This document shows, piece after piece, positions 9,163 through 17,605 of a DNA stretch of 35,918 nucleotides. This DNA is from Candidatus Omnitrophota bacterium. Lineage in GTDB: Bacteria > Omnitrophota > Gorgyraeia > Duberdicusellales > 4484-171. A model generated the notes under the pieces. The model was given only the letters and a program-made list of their open reading frames with translations. It was not told where the DNA came from and ran no database searches. The stretch spans positions 1 through 35,918 of the forward strand of contig JAMWBQ010000008.1 in NCBI GenBank assembly GCA_023819315.1. The letters are read 5' to 3'. Within the stretch, counting starts at the first letter, position 1; every line of letters begins with the position of its first letter. Position numbers and translations under genes: made by a program.

Positions 9163-9612
9163 TTAAATTGTTTCCCCTAAATCTTTAGGTTCATCATTAC
9201 TTACATCCATTAAATCTTCACTGCCCAATTTAATCTCTCCTACTGGTTCCTCACCTAAATCAGCTACTCTCATATCTTCCTTCCTTGCTCCAAGAAACTG
9301 AACACTTGTTGCTCTAACCTCTATAATACTCCTGTTTTTACCTTCGGCATCCTGCCAGCTACGTGATTGCAACCTCCCTTCCACAAAGATAGCTCTCCCT
9401 TTTGCTAAATACTGGTTACAAGTTTCTGCTGCCTGTCCCCAAACTACCACGTTAACAAAACAGGTATCTCTTTTAGCTTCCCCGTTCTTATCTTTGTATG
9501 GTGTATTTACAGCAATTCTTAACGTAGCTACAGCCGTCCCTTGAGGAGTATATCTCAATTCAGGTTCCCTGGTAAGATTACCTATTAAAAAAACTCTATT
9601 AAAATTAGCCAT
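9163..9612 (-). CDS. ssb: Single-stranded DNA-binding protein
   Basis: The 149-residue protein has a clear OB-fold (about 1-112): FNRVFLIGNLTREPELRYTPQG, FVNVVVWGQAAETCNQYL, KGRAIFVEGRLQSRSW. SSB coats single-stranded DNA and recruits repair and replication enzymes through its last residues. Here the acidic tail ends DEPKDLGETI rather than the usual acidic tip ending in Pro-Phe, so the standard partner-docking tip is missing. A Shine-Dalgarno (GGGGG) precedes the ATG. It sits in the conserved position between rpsF and rpsR. Confidence 0.95.
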   Translation of the reverse strand: MANFNRVFLIGNLTREPELRYTPQGTAVATLRIAVNTPYKDKNGEAKRDTCFVNVVVWGQAAETCNQYLAKGRAIFVEGRLQSRSWQDAEGKNRSIIEVRATSVQFLGARKEDMRVADLGEEPVGEIKLGSEDLMDVSNDEPKDLGETI

Positions 9613-9623
9613 TATACCCCCTT

Positions 9624-9941
9624 TTATACCTTAGAACGTCTAATAATCAAACTTCTTAAAATATTCTCTTCTAAACGAATCGTTTCTTTTAAATTACCTA
9701 ATTTATTATTATCTAAATTAAAAACAATCAACCAATATAAACCTCTATTGTATTTTTTCTTATCCGCTCCCTGGGAACGTAATGGATAAGCGAAAACTCT
9801 TTCCTTTGCCCATATCTTATTTTCTATAAGTTTTCCTCCTAATTCTTCTATTTTCTTGGAAATTTTCCCAAAAATTTTCTCCAGTTCTTTATCATCCAAA
9901 TCTTCCCTTATAATTACCATTGACTCGTATGTTCTCTCCAT
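9624..9941 (-). CDS. rpsF: 30S ribosomal protein bS6
   Basis: The 105-residue protein starts with the bS6 pattern ERTYESMVIIREDLDDKELE. It has GGKLIENKIWAKERVFAYPL in the middle and the helix ETIRLEENILRSLIIRR near the end. bS6 binds bS18 and 16S rRNA in the platform of the small subunit; its partner gene rpsR is two genes downstream. A GGGGAGGG Shine-Dalgarno precedes the ATG. Its length is normal, without the acidic glutamate tail of the E. coli protein. Confidence 0.95.
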   Translation of the reverse strand: MERTYESMVIIREDLDDKELEKIFGKISKKIEELGGKLIENKIWAKERVFAYPLRSQGADKKKYNRGLYWLIVFNLDNNKLGNLKETIRLEENILRSLIIRRSKV

Positions 9942-9959
9942 AATAAAACCCTCCCCAAA

Positions 9960-10526
9960 TTAGTTGTAATTACGCATTATAAAATCTAAAGGTTTCTCTA
10001 TCCAATTCCAACAACAATCCGCCGCTTTAATAAAAACTCTATTCAATACTTCTCTCTCTTCAGATGTAAAATTAGATAGAACATATTCACTTAAATCCTT
10101 ACTTTCATCTTTTGGCCTTCCGATGCCTATCCTTAATCTACATATCTTATCAGTATTAAGAGATTTGATGACTGAATTCATACCTCTATGCCCAGCACTG
10201 CTACCTTCTATTCTAAATCTCATCTTCCCCAACTCTAAATCTACATCATCGTAAACAACAAGTAAATCCCTTGTAATAAGTAAATCGAACCTTTTAACCA
10301 CTTTTTTTACACATATGCCTGAATTATTCATCCAACTCAATGGTTTCAACAAAATAACTTCTTGGGATAAAAATTTTTTTCTCGCAATATAAGAATTAAA
10401 AATTAACGATTTCCTAAAAGAAAAATCTTTAATTTGTGCTAATTTATCTAAAACCATAAATCCCACATTGTGCCGTGTATCGATATACTCCTTACCGGGA
10501 TTACCCAACCCAACAATCAATTTCAC
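9960..10526 (-). CDS. pth: Peptidyl-tRNA hydrolase
   Basis: Pth releases tRNA from peptides dropped by the ribosome. The 188-residue protein has all family landmarks: VGLGNPGKEY at the start, catalytic His19 in DTRHNVGF, Asn67-Asn68 in KPLSWMNNSG, Asp93 in VVYDDVDLELG, and AGHRGMNSVIKSL. The start overlaps the end of the bL25 gene by 4 bases (ATGA). The prs-rplY-pth order is common in bacteria and supports the call. Confidence 0.96.
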   Translation of the reverse strand: MKLIVGLGNPGKEYIDTRHNVGFMVLDKLAQIKDFSFRKSLIFNSYIARKKFLSQEVILLKPLSWMNNSGICVKKVVKRFDLLITRDLLVVYDDVDLELGKMRFRIEGSSAGHRGMNSVIKSLNTDKICRLRIGIGRPKDESKDLSEYVLSNFTSEEREVLNRVFIKAADCCWNWIEKPLDFIMRNYN

Positions 10527-11194
10527 TTCTTTTCCTCTTCCTTCTCCTCTTTCTCTTCTTTTGGTTTCTCTTTTATTACTTCCGGCTCTGCTGTTTCAGC
10601 AGTAACCTCCTCGCTAACCACTACTTCTTCCTCTTTAGCGACCACGGTCACGATAGCATCTTCAGGAGAAGCTAAAATTCTGACCTTTTCCGATATCTTC
10701 AAATCAACTATATGCACAGTATCTCCTATACCTAAATGAGAAATATCTACCTCTATCTTCTCAGGAATATCCAAAGGTAATGCTTCTACTGTTACATCCC
10801 ACATTATTTGTTCTAATACTCCTCCCTCTTTAACCCCTTTACTTTCTCCTTTTAAAACGATAGGAATTTTTACCTTAACCTTCTCATCCAAAGATACTTT
10901 CATAAAATCTATATGGATAACTTCTTCCCTAAGGGGGTCGTACTGCACATCCTTAATTAAAACGTTCAAACGATTATCCTTATTCTCGTAACCATCCACT
11001 TCCATCTCAATGATGGTATTTTCGGAAAAATGTATGCTCTTAAGAATTTTCATAGATGAAAGTGGCAATTCTACAGGCAGATTAAAATTTCTACTGTAAA
11101 CTATAGCAGGAATAAAACCTCTCCTTCTTATCTTCTTTACCTTTTCTTTGCCTTTACCTTCCCTAAGAATACTTTTTATAATTACTTTTTCCAT
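10523..11194 (-). CDS. rplY: 50S ribosomal protein bL25, CTC type
   Basis: This is the long, two-domain bL25 (also called CTC or TL5), 223 residues, which binds 5S rRNA. The N-terminal domain (about 1-95) has KIRRRGFIPAIVYSRN and HIDFMKVS. The C-terminal beta domain (about 100-185) has VLKGESKGVKEGGVLEQ and the DISHLGIGDTVHI stretch. The last 30 residues or so are a disordered tail rich in Glu and Lys. It lies 2 bases after prs and overlaps pth. Confidence 0.94.
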   Translation of the reverse strand: MEKVIIKSILREGKGKEKVKKIRRRGFIPAIVYSRNFNLPVELPLSSMKILKSIHFSENTIIEMEVDGYENKDNRLNVLIKDVQYDPLREEVIHIDFMKVSLDEKVKVKIPIVLKGESKGVKEGGVLEQIMWDVTVEALPLDIPEKIEVDISHLGIGDTVHIVDLKISEKVRILASPEDAIVTVVAKEEEVVVSEEVTAETAEPEVIKEKPKEEKEEKEEEKK

Positions 11195-11196
11195 AA

Positions 11197-12144
11197 TCAG
11201 CTCCTTATAGAATCAAACAAAACACTTATAGACTCCTCCTTATGTATTCGCTTTATTGCCTCGGCAAAAAGTTTCCCTACGGATACAACCTTTATCTTAT
11301 CTGTCTTTTTCTCTTCACTTAATGGTATAGAATTAGTGATTACTAAATAATCTATACAAGAACTCTCTATTTTTTTTACTGCATCCGAGGAAAGCACACC
11401 GTGAGTTACACAAGAAAAAATCTTCCCTGCACCATTCTCCTTTAAAGCTTTTGCTGCTTCTACCAGCGAACTCCCTGTAGATATTATATCATCTACCAAA
11501 ATTACATTTTTATTTTTTACTTCTCCAAGTATATGCATAACTTCTGTACTATCCGGGGAATCCCTTCTTTTATCCACAATAGCTAAACTAGCAGAAAACT
11601 TCTTAGCATAAGCTCTTGCCATCTTTATCCCTCCTACATCGGGTGAAACAATAACTAACTTTTCTAATTTTATTTCTTTAAAATAATTGTAAAATACCTC
11701 TATAGCGTAAAGATGGTCCAAAGGGATATCAAAGAACCCTTGTAATTGCCCAGCATGTAAATCGAGAGTTAAAACTCTACTCGCACCTGCTTCCGTAAGA
11801 AGATTAGCTACTAACTTTGCTGTGATAGGAACCCTCGGCTGATCCTTCCTATCCTGGCGAGCATAACCAAAATAAGGGATAACCGCGGTTACCCTCCAAG
11901 CAGAAGCTCTCTTCAAAGCATCGAGCATAATCAATAGTTCCATAAGATTCTCATTAACCGGTGCACAGGTAGATTGAATAACAAAAATGTCTTTGCCTCT
12001 AACATTCTCTTCTATCTTAACCCTAATCTCACCATCACTAAACCTACTAACTAATGTTTTACCTAACTCTATACCAAGATGCTCGCATATCTCTTTTGCC
12101 AATTCCAAATTAGAATTACCACTAAATATTAAAAGTTTATCCAT
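11197..12144 (-). CDS. prs: Ribose-phosphate pyrophosphokinase (PRPP synthetase)
   Basis: Prs makes PRPP from ribose 5-phosphate and ATP, feeding purines, pyrimidines, NAD and histidine. The 315-residue protein has the class I features: RFSDGEI, VIQSTCAPVNENLMELL, PYFGYARQDRKDQPRVPI, the DLHAGQLQGFFDIP segment and the PRPP-binding loop VILVDDIISTGSS. The active-site lysine and arginine loop is SLAIVDKRRDSP. It is followed 2 bases later by rplY and preceded 2 bases earlier by glmU. A hisG gene elsewhere in the window uses its product. Confidence 0.97.
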   Translation of the reverse strand: MDKLLIFSGNSNLELAKEICEHLGIELGKTLVSRFSDGEIRVKIEENVRGKDIFVIQSTCAPVNENLMELLIMLDALKRASAWRVTAVIPYFGYARQDRKDQPRVPITAKLVANLLTEAGASRVLTLDLHAGQLQGFFDIPLDHLYAIEVFYNYFKEIKLEKLVIVSPDVGGIKMARAYAKKFSASLAIVDKRRDSPDSTEVMHILGEVKNKNVILVDDIISTGSSLVEAAKALKENGAGKIFSCVTHGVLSSDAVKKIESSCIDYLVITNSIPLSEEKKTDKIKVVSVGKLFAEAIKRIHKEESISVLFDSIRS

Positions 12145-12146
12145 AA

Positions 12147-13415
12147 TTAATCTTTTATCTTCTTAAATATCTTTGCCGGCACCCCTACTACTACAGTATT
12201 AGGTTCTACATCTTTTGTAACCACAGAACCTGCTCCTGTTTTTGCTCTTTTACCTATCCTTACAGGGGCAACAATTACTGTATCTGAACCTATAAACGCC
12301 TCATTCTCAATAAGCGTTTTATTCTTCTTATATCCATCGTAATTAGCCACTACTGTTCCTGCACCAATATTAACTTTCTTACCTACTGTGGTATCGCCTA
12401 CGTAACTAAAATGTTTCATCCTTACTCCCTCACTCAATTTACTGCGATTAATCTCCACAAAGTTACCCACACACACGTTATCCTCTATTACGCTATCCTT
12501 TCTTATATGGACGAATGGGCCTAATTTACAATTCCGACCAATTATAACATTCTTTTCTATAAAGGTAAAGGGGTAAACCACTGTATCTCTACCAATTTTA
12601 GTATCGTAACTAACAAAAGTAGTATCTGGGTCTATAATAATTGCTCCTTTATCTCTTAAATTATCAATAAATCTTTTATTCAACAATCTGTTTACCAGAG
12701 AAAGATTATCTTGGGTATTTACTCCTATAAGTTCATTAGGATTATCTAAAGTAAAACCTAAAATTTTTAATCCTCGCCGATAAAAAATATTTACTATATC
12801 TGTTAAAAAATACTCTTTCTTCTTTTTATGACAAGTTATCTCTCTTAAACCATCAAAGAGAAATTTCTTTTTAAAACAGTATATCCCACTATTAACCTCT
12901 TCCATCTTTACTTCATCTTCCAAATCTACTTTCTCGGCAATTCTTTCTATATTATTTTCTCTATCCCTGATAATTCTACCCAAATCTGTTTTCTCTTCAA
13001 AATAAGCAGTAATAATAGAACAATCGGCATTTTCTTTAAAGAAATTTTTTATAAATTTTTTTATAGTTGATGGCGTCACCAAGGGAGTATCCCCACAAAT
13101 GACTAAAACATTTTCGCTATCGGTTAATAATTCTTTAGCTGATTCCACAGCCTTAGCAGTTCCGTTTAATTCCCTTTGTAGAGAAAATTTAATATCTTGG
13201 TAAACTCTCTTTACTGTCTCCTCTAACAATTCTCTCTTATGTCCTGTTACTATAATTATATTATCTATATATTTTACTTTTCTTAGAGTGTCTAATATAT
13301 AAAATATAAGTGGTCTACCTCCCACTTCTAAAAGAACTTTGGGTAAGATAGTCTTTGTTCTTTTACTTTTACCAGCAGCTAAGACTAAAGCGGTAACTTT
13401 ATTCTCTCCCATCAT
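12147..13415 (-). CDS. glmU: Bifunctional GlmU: glucosamine-1-P acetyltransferase / GlcNAc-1-P uridyltransferase
   Basis: GlmU makes UDP-GlcNAc, the shared precursor of peptidoglycan and lipid A. The uridyltransferase half (about 1-225) begins VTALVLAAGKSKRTKTILPK and contains ICGDTPL. The left-handed beta-helix half (about 250-422) keeps the acetyltransferase residues in MKHFSYVGD (His, Tyr), VVANYDG (Asn) and KKNKT (Lys). At 422 residues it is a little shorter than the usual 450 or so, missing part of the C-terminal tail. UDP-GlcNAc feeds the lipid A genes at the left of the window. The tRNA-Gln gene ends 110 bases upstream. Confidence 0.94.
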   Translation of the reverse strand: MMGENKVTALVLAAGKSKRTKTILPKVLLEVGGRPLIFYILDTLRKVKYIDNIIIVTGHKRELLEETVKRVYQDIKFSLQRELNGTAKAVESAKELLTDSENVLVICGDTPLVTPSTIKKFIKNFFKENADCSIITAYFEEKTDLGRIIRDRENNIERIAEKVDLEDEVKMEEVNSGIYCFKKKFLFDGLREITCHKKKKEYFLTDIVNIFYRRGLKILGFTLDNPNELIGVNTQDNLSLVNRLLNKRFIDNLRDKGAIIIDPDTTFVSYDTKIGRDTVVYPFTFIEKNVIIGRNCKLGPFVHIRKDSVIEDNVCVGNFVEINRSKLSEGVRMKHFSYVGDTTVGKKVNIGAGTVVANYDGYKKNKTLIENEAFIGSDTVIVAPVRIGKRAKTGAGSVVTKDVEPNTVVVGVPAKIFKKIKD

Positions 13416-13525
13416 TAAGTTTTTACTTTACAAATTCCAAAATCAGAATATTAACAATAAATCCTCTAAAATTTGGTGGACTTATTTTGAGTTTCTATTT
13501 GTTTATAATTTAATTCCTCATCTTT

Positions 13526-13597
13526 CTGCCCGGTGAGGACTCGAACCTCAAAACCGAGATCCAAATTCTCGTGTGTTACCAATTACACCACCGGGCA
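13526..13597 (-). tRNA. tRNA-Gln (UUG)
   Basis: The minus strand folds into a full cloverleaf of 72 bases. The acceptor stem is UGCCCGG/CCGGGCA, starting with the U1-A72 pair that marks tRNA-Gln, and the discriminator is G73. The D arm is GTG/CAC with TAATTGGTAA in the loop. The anticodon arm is CGAGA-ATTTGGA-TCTCG with anticodon UUG. The T arm is TGAGG-TTCGAGT-CCTCA. The CCA end is not encoded and must be added. It lies between spoVG and glmU and is probably processed from their common transcript. Confidence 0.97.
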
Positions 13598-13622
13598 AAT
13601 ATAATTCTATTAGTTAAAATTA

Positions 13623-14039
13623 TTAAAAACCTGTGGTAGTTTGACTATCAAAGCTCTTTTTATTACTACTCTGCACTTCTTTCTCCTTGTAATAGGCATC
13701 AAGAACTTTTTTCTGCAAATAATCTCTGAATTCTTGAGTTATAGGATGGGCTAAATCCTGATGTGTCCCTGTCTTATCCTGAGCAACATCTCTGGGAGGA
13801 GGAGGCAATTGCACACCACAAGAACTACAGTATCTAACCCCTACATCCGTCTTTTTACCACAGCGAGAGCAAAATTGTTTCATTTTTCTCGCCGGCATAG
13901 CCACAAAAAGTCCATTGTTACCCTCGATAATTTTGATATTACGCACTACAAAACAATTGTCAAAAGTGACGGTTACGTAAGCCTTAAGTCTTTTACCATC
14001 ACCATTGTGAAGAGAAACCCTTACTTCTGTAATCTCCAT
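13623..14039 (-). CDS. spoVG: SpoVG-family RNA/DNA-binding regulator with inserted zinc ribbon
   Basis: SpoVG proteins bind nucleic acids and regulate gene expression in Firmicutes, spirochaetes and others. This one is 138 residues. The family core is split: MEITEVRVSL to NNGLFVAMP (1-49), then DLAHPIT and the C-terminal helix (95-118). Between them, where the usual protein has a short loop, lies a four-cysteine zinc ribbon: CSRCG (Cys57, Cys60) and CSSCG (Cys71, Cys74), followed by a run of prolines. The last 20 residues are polar and probably disordered. It lies 14 bases downstream of ispE, a common neighbour of spoVG. Confidence 0.9.
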   Translation of the reverse strand: MEITEVRVSLHNGDGKRLKAYVTVTFDNCFVVRNIKIIEGNNGLFVAMPARKMKQFCSRCGKKTDVGVRYCSSCGVQLPPPPRDVAQDKTGTHQDLAHPITQEFRDYLQKKVLDAYYKEKEVQSSNKKSFDSQTTTGF

Positions 14040-14053
14040 AGGAAACCTCCCTT

Positions 14054-14965
14054 TTAATAAGTTTGTGCTTCAAAAATAGACCATCCCTTATTGTAAAATT
14101 CTTTTTTCAATGTGTTTTCTGCTTTTTTGCTATATCTATTCAAAATTGTAAAAAACGCACTCCCCGAACCGCTCATCATACAAAAAAAACCCCTCCTTTC
14201 AAAGAACTCCTTTACGCTCTTTAAGTTACTATCCAAATTAAAAGCACTTTTCTCTAAACAGTTGAAGCAAAATTTTTCTACCAATGATAAATCCTTCTGC
14301 CTTAACAGATAGATTAATATATTAACACGATTAATAAATTTTGTCAAACCTACTTTTGTGTTTTGATAAACCACCTTAGTAGATAATTTAATATTAGGGT
14401 AAACGACAAGATACTTTAGCTTGGTTTCTAAATCTAAACAAGTTACCTTTTCTCCTTTACCTTCCATATATCCCCACGAAGTATCCTTAAGAAAAAAGTT
14501 AACATCGCTACCCAAAATGGCTCCTAATTTAAATAAATCTCTCTGAGGAATTCTTAAATCCAAGAGTTTATTTATCCCTTTAAGAGTAAAGGCAGCGTTA
14601 GAAGAACCTCCTCCTAAACCAGCACCAAGAGGAATATTTTTCTTAAGAAATATATTGAAACCGAAGGGTAAATTGAACTTTTCTTTAATTAGTTTTGCTG
14701 CCTTAAAGCATAAATTATCTTCGTTTTCCAATTCTTTATGGTTACAAAAAATATTTATTTTATTACTCCTATTAACACTTATTAACAACTCATCGAATAT
14801 AGAAACTCTATTCACTATGCTTTCTATTTTATGGAAACCATTCTTATACTTACCAATAATGTTAAGATATAAATTAATTTTGGCAGGAGAAATAACTCTA
14901 ATGGGGAAATTATTGAAGAATAAGTTCCTCTGCTCTTTGAGCGATATAGATGCTGGATAATTCAT
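14054..14965 (-). CDS. ispE: 4-diphosphocytidyl-2-C-methyl-D-erythritol kinase
   Basis: IspE phosphorylates CDP-ME in the MEP pathway to isoprenoids. GHMP-kinase features are clear: SPAKINLYLNI (Lys29), the ATP loop PLGAGLGGGSSNAA (112-125), catalytic Asp154 in GSDVNFFL, and MSGSGSAFF near the end. The only in-frame ATG, at 14965, gives about 19 extra N-terminal residues compared with E. coli IspE and overlaps the transketolase gene by 56 bases. No GTG or TTG lies between it and the conserved start, so either the extension is real or an unusual start codon is used. Precursors come from the transketolase reaction and glycolysis. Confidence 0.94.
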   Translation of the reverse strand: MNYPASISLKEQRNLFFNNFPIRVISPAKINLYLNIIGKYKNGFHKIESIVNRVSIFDELLISVNRSNKINIFCNHKELENEDNLCFKAAKLIKEKFNLPFGFNIFLKKNIPLGAGLGGGSSNAAFTLKGINKLLDLRIPQRDLFKLGAILGSDVNFFLKDTSWGYMEGKGEKVTCLDLETKLKYLVVYPNIKLSTKVVYQNTKVGLTKFINRVNILIYLLRQKDLSLVEKFCFNCLEKSAFNLDSNLKSVKEFFERRGFFCMMSGSGSAFFTILNRYSKKAENTLKKEFYNKGWSIFEAQTY

Positions 14966-15848
14966 AGATATCCATCAACTCCTGTGGTAAACCTGATTGT
15001 CCAAATCTATCCTTTACCCCAACACTCTTTACTATTACCGGCTCACTATCAGCAACAACCTCACACACTGCTGAATATAAACCACCTATACTTTGATGTT
15101 CTTCACATACTAATAACCTTTTATATTCTCTGGCAAGAGTAGTTATTAACTTTTTATCAATAGGTTTTATGGTATGCATATTGACAATTGTTGCCGAGTA
15201 ACCTTTCTTTTTTAAAATCTGATTAGCAATTAATGCTTCATTGACCATAATCCCACAAGCAATAATTGCTAAATCTTTACCTTCTTCTAATACATATCCT
15301 TCCCCTAAAACAAAATCTTTCTTATTCTCTATAGTAGGAACTTTTGCCCTTCCTAACCTAATATAAAAGGGACCTTCTGTTTTATAAGCAACTTTTATTG
15401 CTTCTGCTGATTCAGGTGCATCGCAAGGAACAATTATTTTTATATTAGGTATTGACCTTAAAAAAGCTATATCTTCTATCGCTTGATGAGAAGCACCATC
15501 CTCACCAACAGTTATCCCTCCGTGAGTAGCTACTATCTTAACATTAAGATTATTATAACAGATAGTATTTCTTATTTGGTCTAATGGTCTGGCTGTAGCA
15601 AACATAGCAAAAGTAGAAACAAAAACAACTTTTCCACAACTAGCTAACCCAGCGGATATACCCATCATATTCTGTTCAGCAACTCCAACATTAAAAAATC
15701 TATGAGGGAACTCTTTAGCAAACAAAGATGTTCTCGTCGAAGAAGAAAGGTCAGCATCTAAAACCACTATTTCCGGATACAATTTACCTAATTCCTTAAG
15801 AACGGTTCCATATACATCTCTTGCGTATAATAATTCCCTATTACTCAT
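14910..15848 (-). CDS. tktB: Transketolase, C-terminal subunit
   Basis: This is the second half of a split transketolase, 312 residues. It carries the pyrimidine-binding domain (VLDADLSSSTRTSLF, FFNVGVAEQNMMGISAGLA with the cofactor-activating Glu, and THGGITVGEDGASHQ) and the C-terminal domain (KEGKDLAIIACGIMVNEAL). With the N-terminal subunit it moves two-carbon ketol units in the pentose phosphate pathway. The symbol is provisional because naming of split subunits varies. The ATG overlaps the end of the N-terminal subunit gene by 8 bases, consistent with coupled synthesis of the two chains. Confidence 0.93.
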   Translation of the reverse strand: MSNRELLYARDVYGTVLKELGKLYPEIVVLDADLSSSTRTSLFAKEFPHRFFNVGVAEQNMMGISAGLASCGKVVFVSTFAMFATARPLDQIRNTICYNNLNVKIVATHGGITVGEDGASHQAIEDIAFLRSIPNIKIIVPCDAPESAEAIKVAYKTEGPFYIRLGRAKVPTIENKKDFVLGEGYVLEEGKDLAIIACGIMVNEALIANQILKKKGYSATIVNMHTIKPIDKKLITTLAREYKRLLVCEEHQSIGGLYSAVCEVVADSEPVIVKSVGVKDRFGQSGLPQELMDIYELSSIYIAQRAEELILQ

Positions 15849-16659
15849 CTCCCAATTCTTTCAAAGCCAATTTCATTTCCTCCTCAGTAGGAGCTCTACC
15901 ATGAAAATCTACTACACCTTCCATAAAAGATACTCCTTTACCTTTAACCGTATGGGCAATAATCACTGTAGGTTTATCTTTAGTTATCTTTGCCTGCTCA
16001 AAAGCATTTAACAACTCCTCGATACTATGACCATCACATTGAATTACATTCCAGCCAAAGGATAACCATTTATCTCTAAGTGGCTCTAAATTCATCACAT
16101 CTTTCACTCTTCCATCTATCTGGAAACCATTGTAATCTATAATTGCACATAGATTATCTACTTTAAAATGGGAACAAGCCATAGCTGCTTCCCAAATATT
16201 ACCTTCCTGAATTTCTCCATCACCTAAAAGACAGTATACACGATAGTCTTTATTATCAAGCTTACCCGCTAATGCCATACCTAACGCTACACTCAAACCT
16301 TGCCCCAAAGAACCACTACTTACATCTATTCCTGGCACACGACGGTCAAAATGACCCTGAAGCATAGCTCCTAATCTTCTCAACTTCCACAATTCCTCTC
16401 TATCAAAATACCCACATAAAGCTAAAGCTGCGTAAACTACCGGACAACAGTGCCCCTTAGAAAGATGGAATCTATCTCTCTCAGGCCAATTGGGTTGTTT
16501 AGGATTGTGTCTTAATACGCTGAAGTAAAGGCAAGTAACTATCTCTACACTCGATAGAGAACCTCCGGGATGTCCACTCTTAGCTTTACCAAGCATTTCA
16601 ATGATTAATCGGCGAATCTGTTTTGCTTTTATCCTCAATGCCTCTATCTTCTCTTCCAT
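15841..16659 (-). CDS. tktA: Transketolase, N-terminal subunit
   Basis: This 272-residue chain has the thiamine diphosphate-binding half: KSGHPGGSLSSVEIV (28-42), KGHCCPVVYAAL, GSLGQGLSVALGMA, and the ThDP motif starting at GDGEIQEGN (146-154) and ending at DYNG (about 176-179). The helix before KSGHPGG (residues 6-22) is conserved in the family, so the start at 16659 is needed. That makes it overlap the upstream TPR gene by 62 bases. A GAGAGG Shine-Dalgarno precedes the ATG. The subunits' naming is provisional. Confidence 0.94.
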   Translation of the reverse strand: MEEKIEALRIKAKQIRRLIIEMLGKAKSGHPGGSLSSVEIVTCLYFSVLRHNPKQPNWPERDRFHLSKGHCCPVVYAALALCGYFDREELWKLRRLGAMLQGHFDRRVPGIDVSSGSLGQGLSVALGMALAGKLDNKDYRVYCLLGDGEIQEGNIWEAAMACSHFKVDNLCAIIDYNGFQIDGRVKDVMNLEPLRDKWLSFGWNVIQCDGHSIEELLNAFEQAKITKDKPTVIIAHTVKGKGVSFMEGVVDFHGRAPTEEEMKLALKELGDE

Positions 16660-17596
16660 ATCTATCTATCCTCTCTTTCAATCTAGAATTATCCGGTTCT
16701 ATCTCTAATCCCTTATGGTAATAATACAATGCCTTCTCTTTATCGTTCAATTTGATATAAAGATCTCCCACGTGCTCATAAATAAGGGGGTCGGAAGTAC
16801 TTTCTATAGCTTTCTTTAAGTATTCTTCTGCTTTAATATAATCTCCTTTCTTAAAATATACCCAACCCAAACTATCTAAATAAGCGGGATTATTGGGTGC
16901 ATTTTCTAAAGATTTTTTTATTAAAGCTTCTGCTTCATCTAAATTGATTCCCTCCTCAGCATATACGTAACCTAAAGAATTTAAAGTATCGGGATGTAAA
17001 GGGTTCTTTTCTAGAATTTCCTTCCATATCTGTATAGCCTTTTGACGGTCACCTTTCTCCTCGTAAAAATATCCTAACAAGTATTTGGCATCAAAATAAT
17101 CAGGTTTTGCCTTAATAACCGCCTCGTATATTCTTATAGCATCGTCTAATCTTTTCTTATAAAAATAGAATTGGCCTAAATACTCAGAAATTCTCATATC
17201 TTCAGGCCGAACATTATGAGCTTTCTCTAAGAATTCTCCGTATTCATTTTCTAACTCTACTTTTCTATCCAAATAGGAGTAAAGAAAAATTAGACCTAAA
17301 GATGCCTCTAAGTTGTTAGGAGATATCTTCTTAACCATCTTAAACTCTTTCTCGGCATTATCAAAATCTCCTAACTTAACCATAAGTAAGGCTATCTTTA
17401 AATGGATGTGACTTGATTTAGGATCTAACTTCTTTATTTCTTTTAGCTCCCTCAAGGCCTCTATAATTTTATCTTGCTGGATATACATACCAGCTTTAAG
17501 ATATCGACTATATATATTCGCCAGCTCCTTCTGAGAAGTAGCAAAAAGAGAGAAGGGTAAGAGAAAAAAGATAATAAGAATTATTTTTTTATACAT
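16598..17596 (-). CDS. Exported tetratricopeptide-repeat protein
   Basis: The 332-residue protein has an N-terminal signal peptide (MYKKIILIIFFLLPFSLFAT) and then roughly seven TPR units from about residue 28 to 310. Examples are ALRELKEIKKLDPKSSHIHL, NSLGYVYAEEGINLDEAEAL and LDSLGWVYFKKGDYIKAEEY. It is likely periplasmic or anchored in a membrane, acting as a protein-binding scaffold. No specific function can be assigned. Its C-terminal tail (YGREDRGIEDKSKTDSPINH) is polar and lies in the 62-base overlap with the transketolase gene. It follows the small COX24-like gene by 9 bases. Confidence 0.85.
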   Translation of the reverse strand: MYKKIILIIFFLLPFSLFATSQKELANIYSRYLKAGMYIQQDKIIEALRELKEIKKLDPKSSHIHLKIALLMVKLGDFDNAEKEFKMVKKISPNNLEASLGLIFLYSYLDRKVELENEYGEFLEKAHNVRPEDMRISEYLGQFYFYKKRLDDAIRIYEAVIKAKPDYFDAKYLLGYFYEEKGDRQKAIQIWKEILEKNPLHPDTLNSLGYVYAEEGINLDEAEALIKKSLENAPNNPAYLDSLGWVYFKKGDYIKAEEYLKKAIESTSDPLIYEHVGDLYIKLNDKEKALYYYHKGLEIEPDNSRLKERIDRYGREDRGIEDKSKTDSPINH

Positions 17597-17605
17597 CTTA
17601 AGAAT

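Noticed and set aside
13416-13525. Possible promoter for glmU (TTGTTA then TTTGTA, 17 bases apart on the minus strand)
   Set aside because: The -10 element matches only two of six consensus bases. glmU may be read from the spoVG-tRNA transcript instead.
13761-14057. Open frame on the plus strand across spoVG
   Set aside because: It is antisense to a clearly conserved gene, has no ribosome-binding site and no recognisable protein features. The same applies to the other plus-strand frames in the window.
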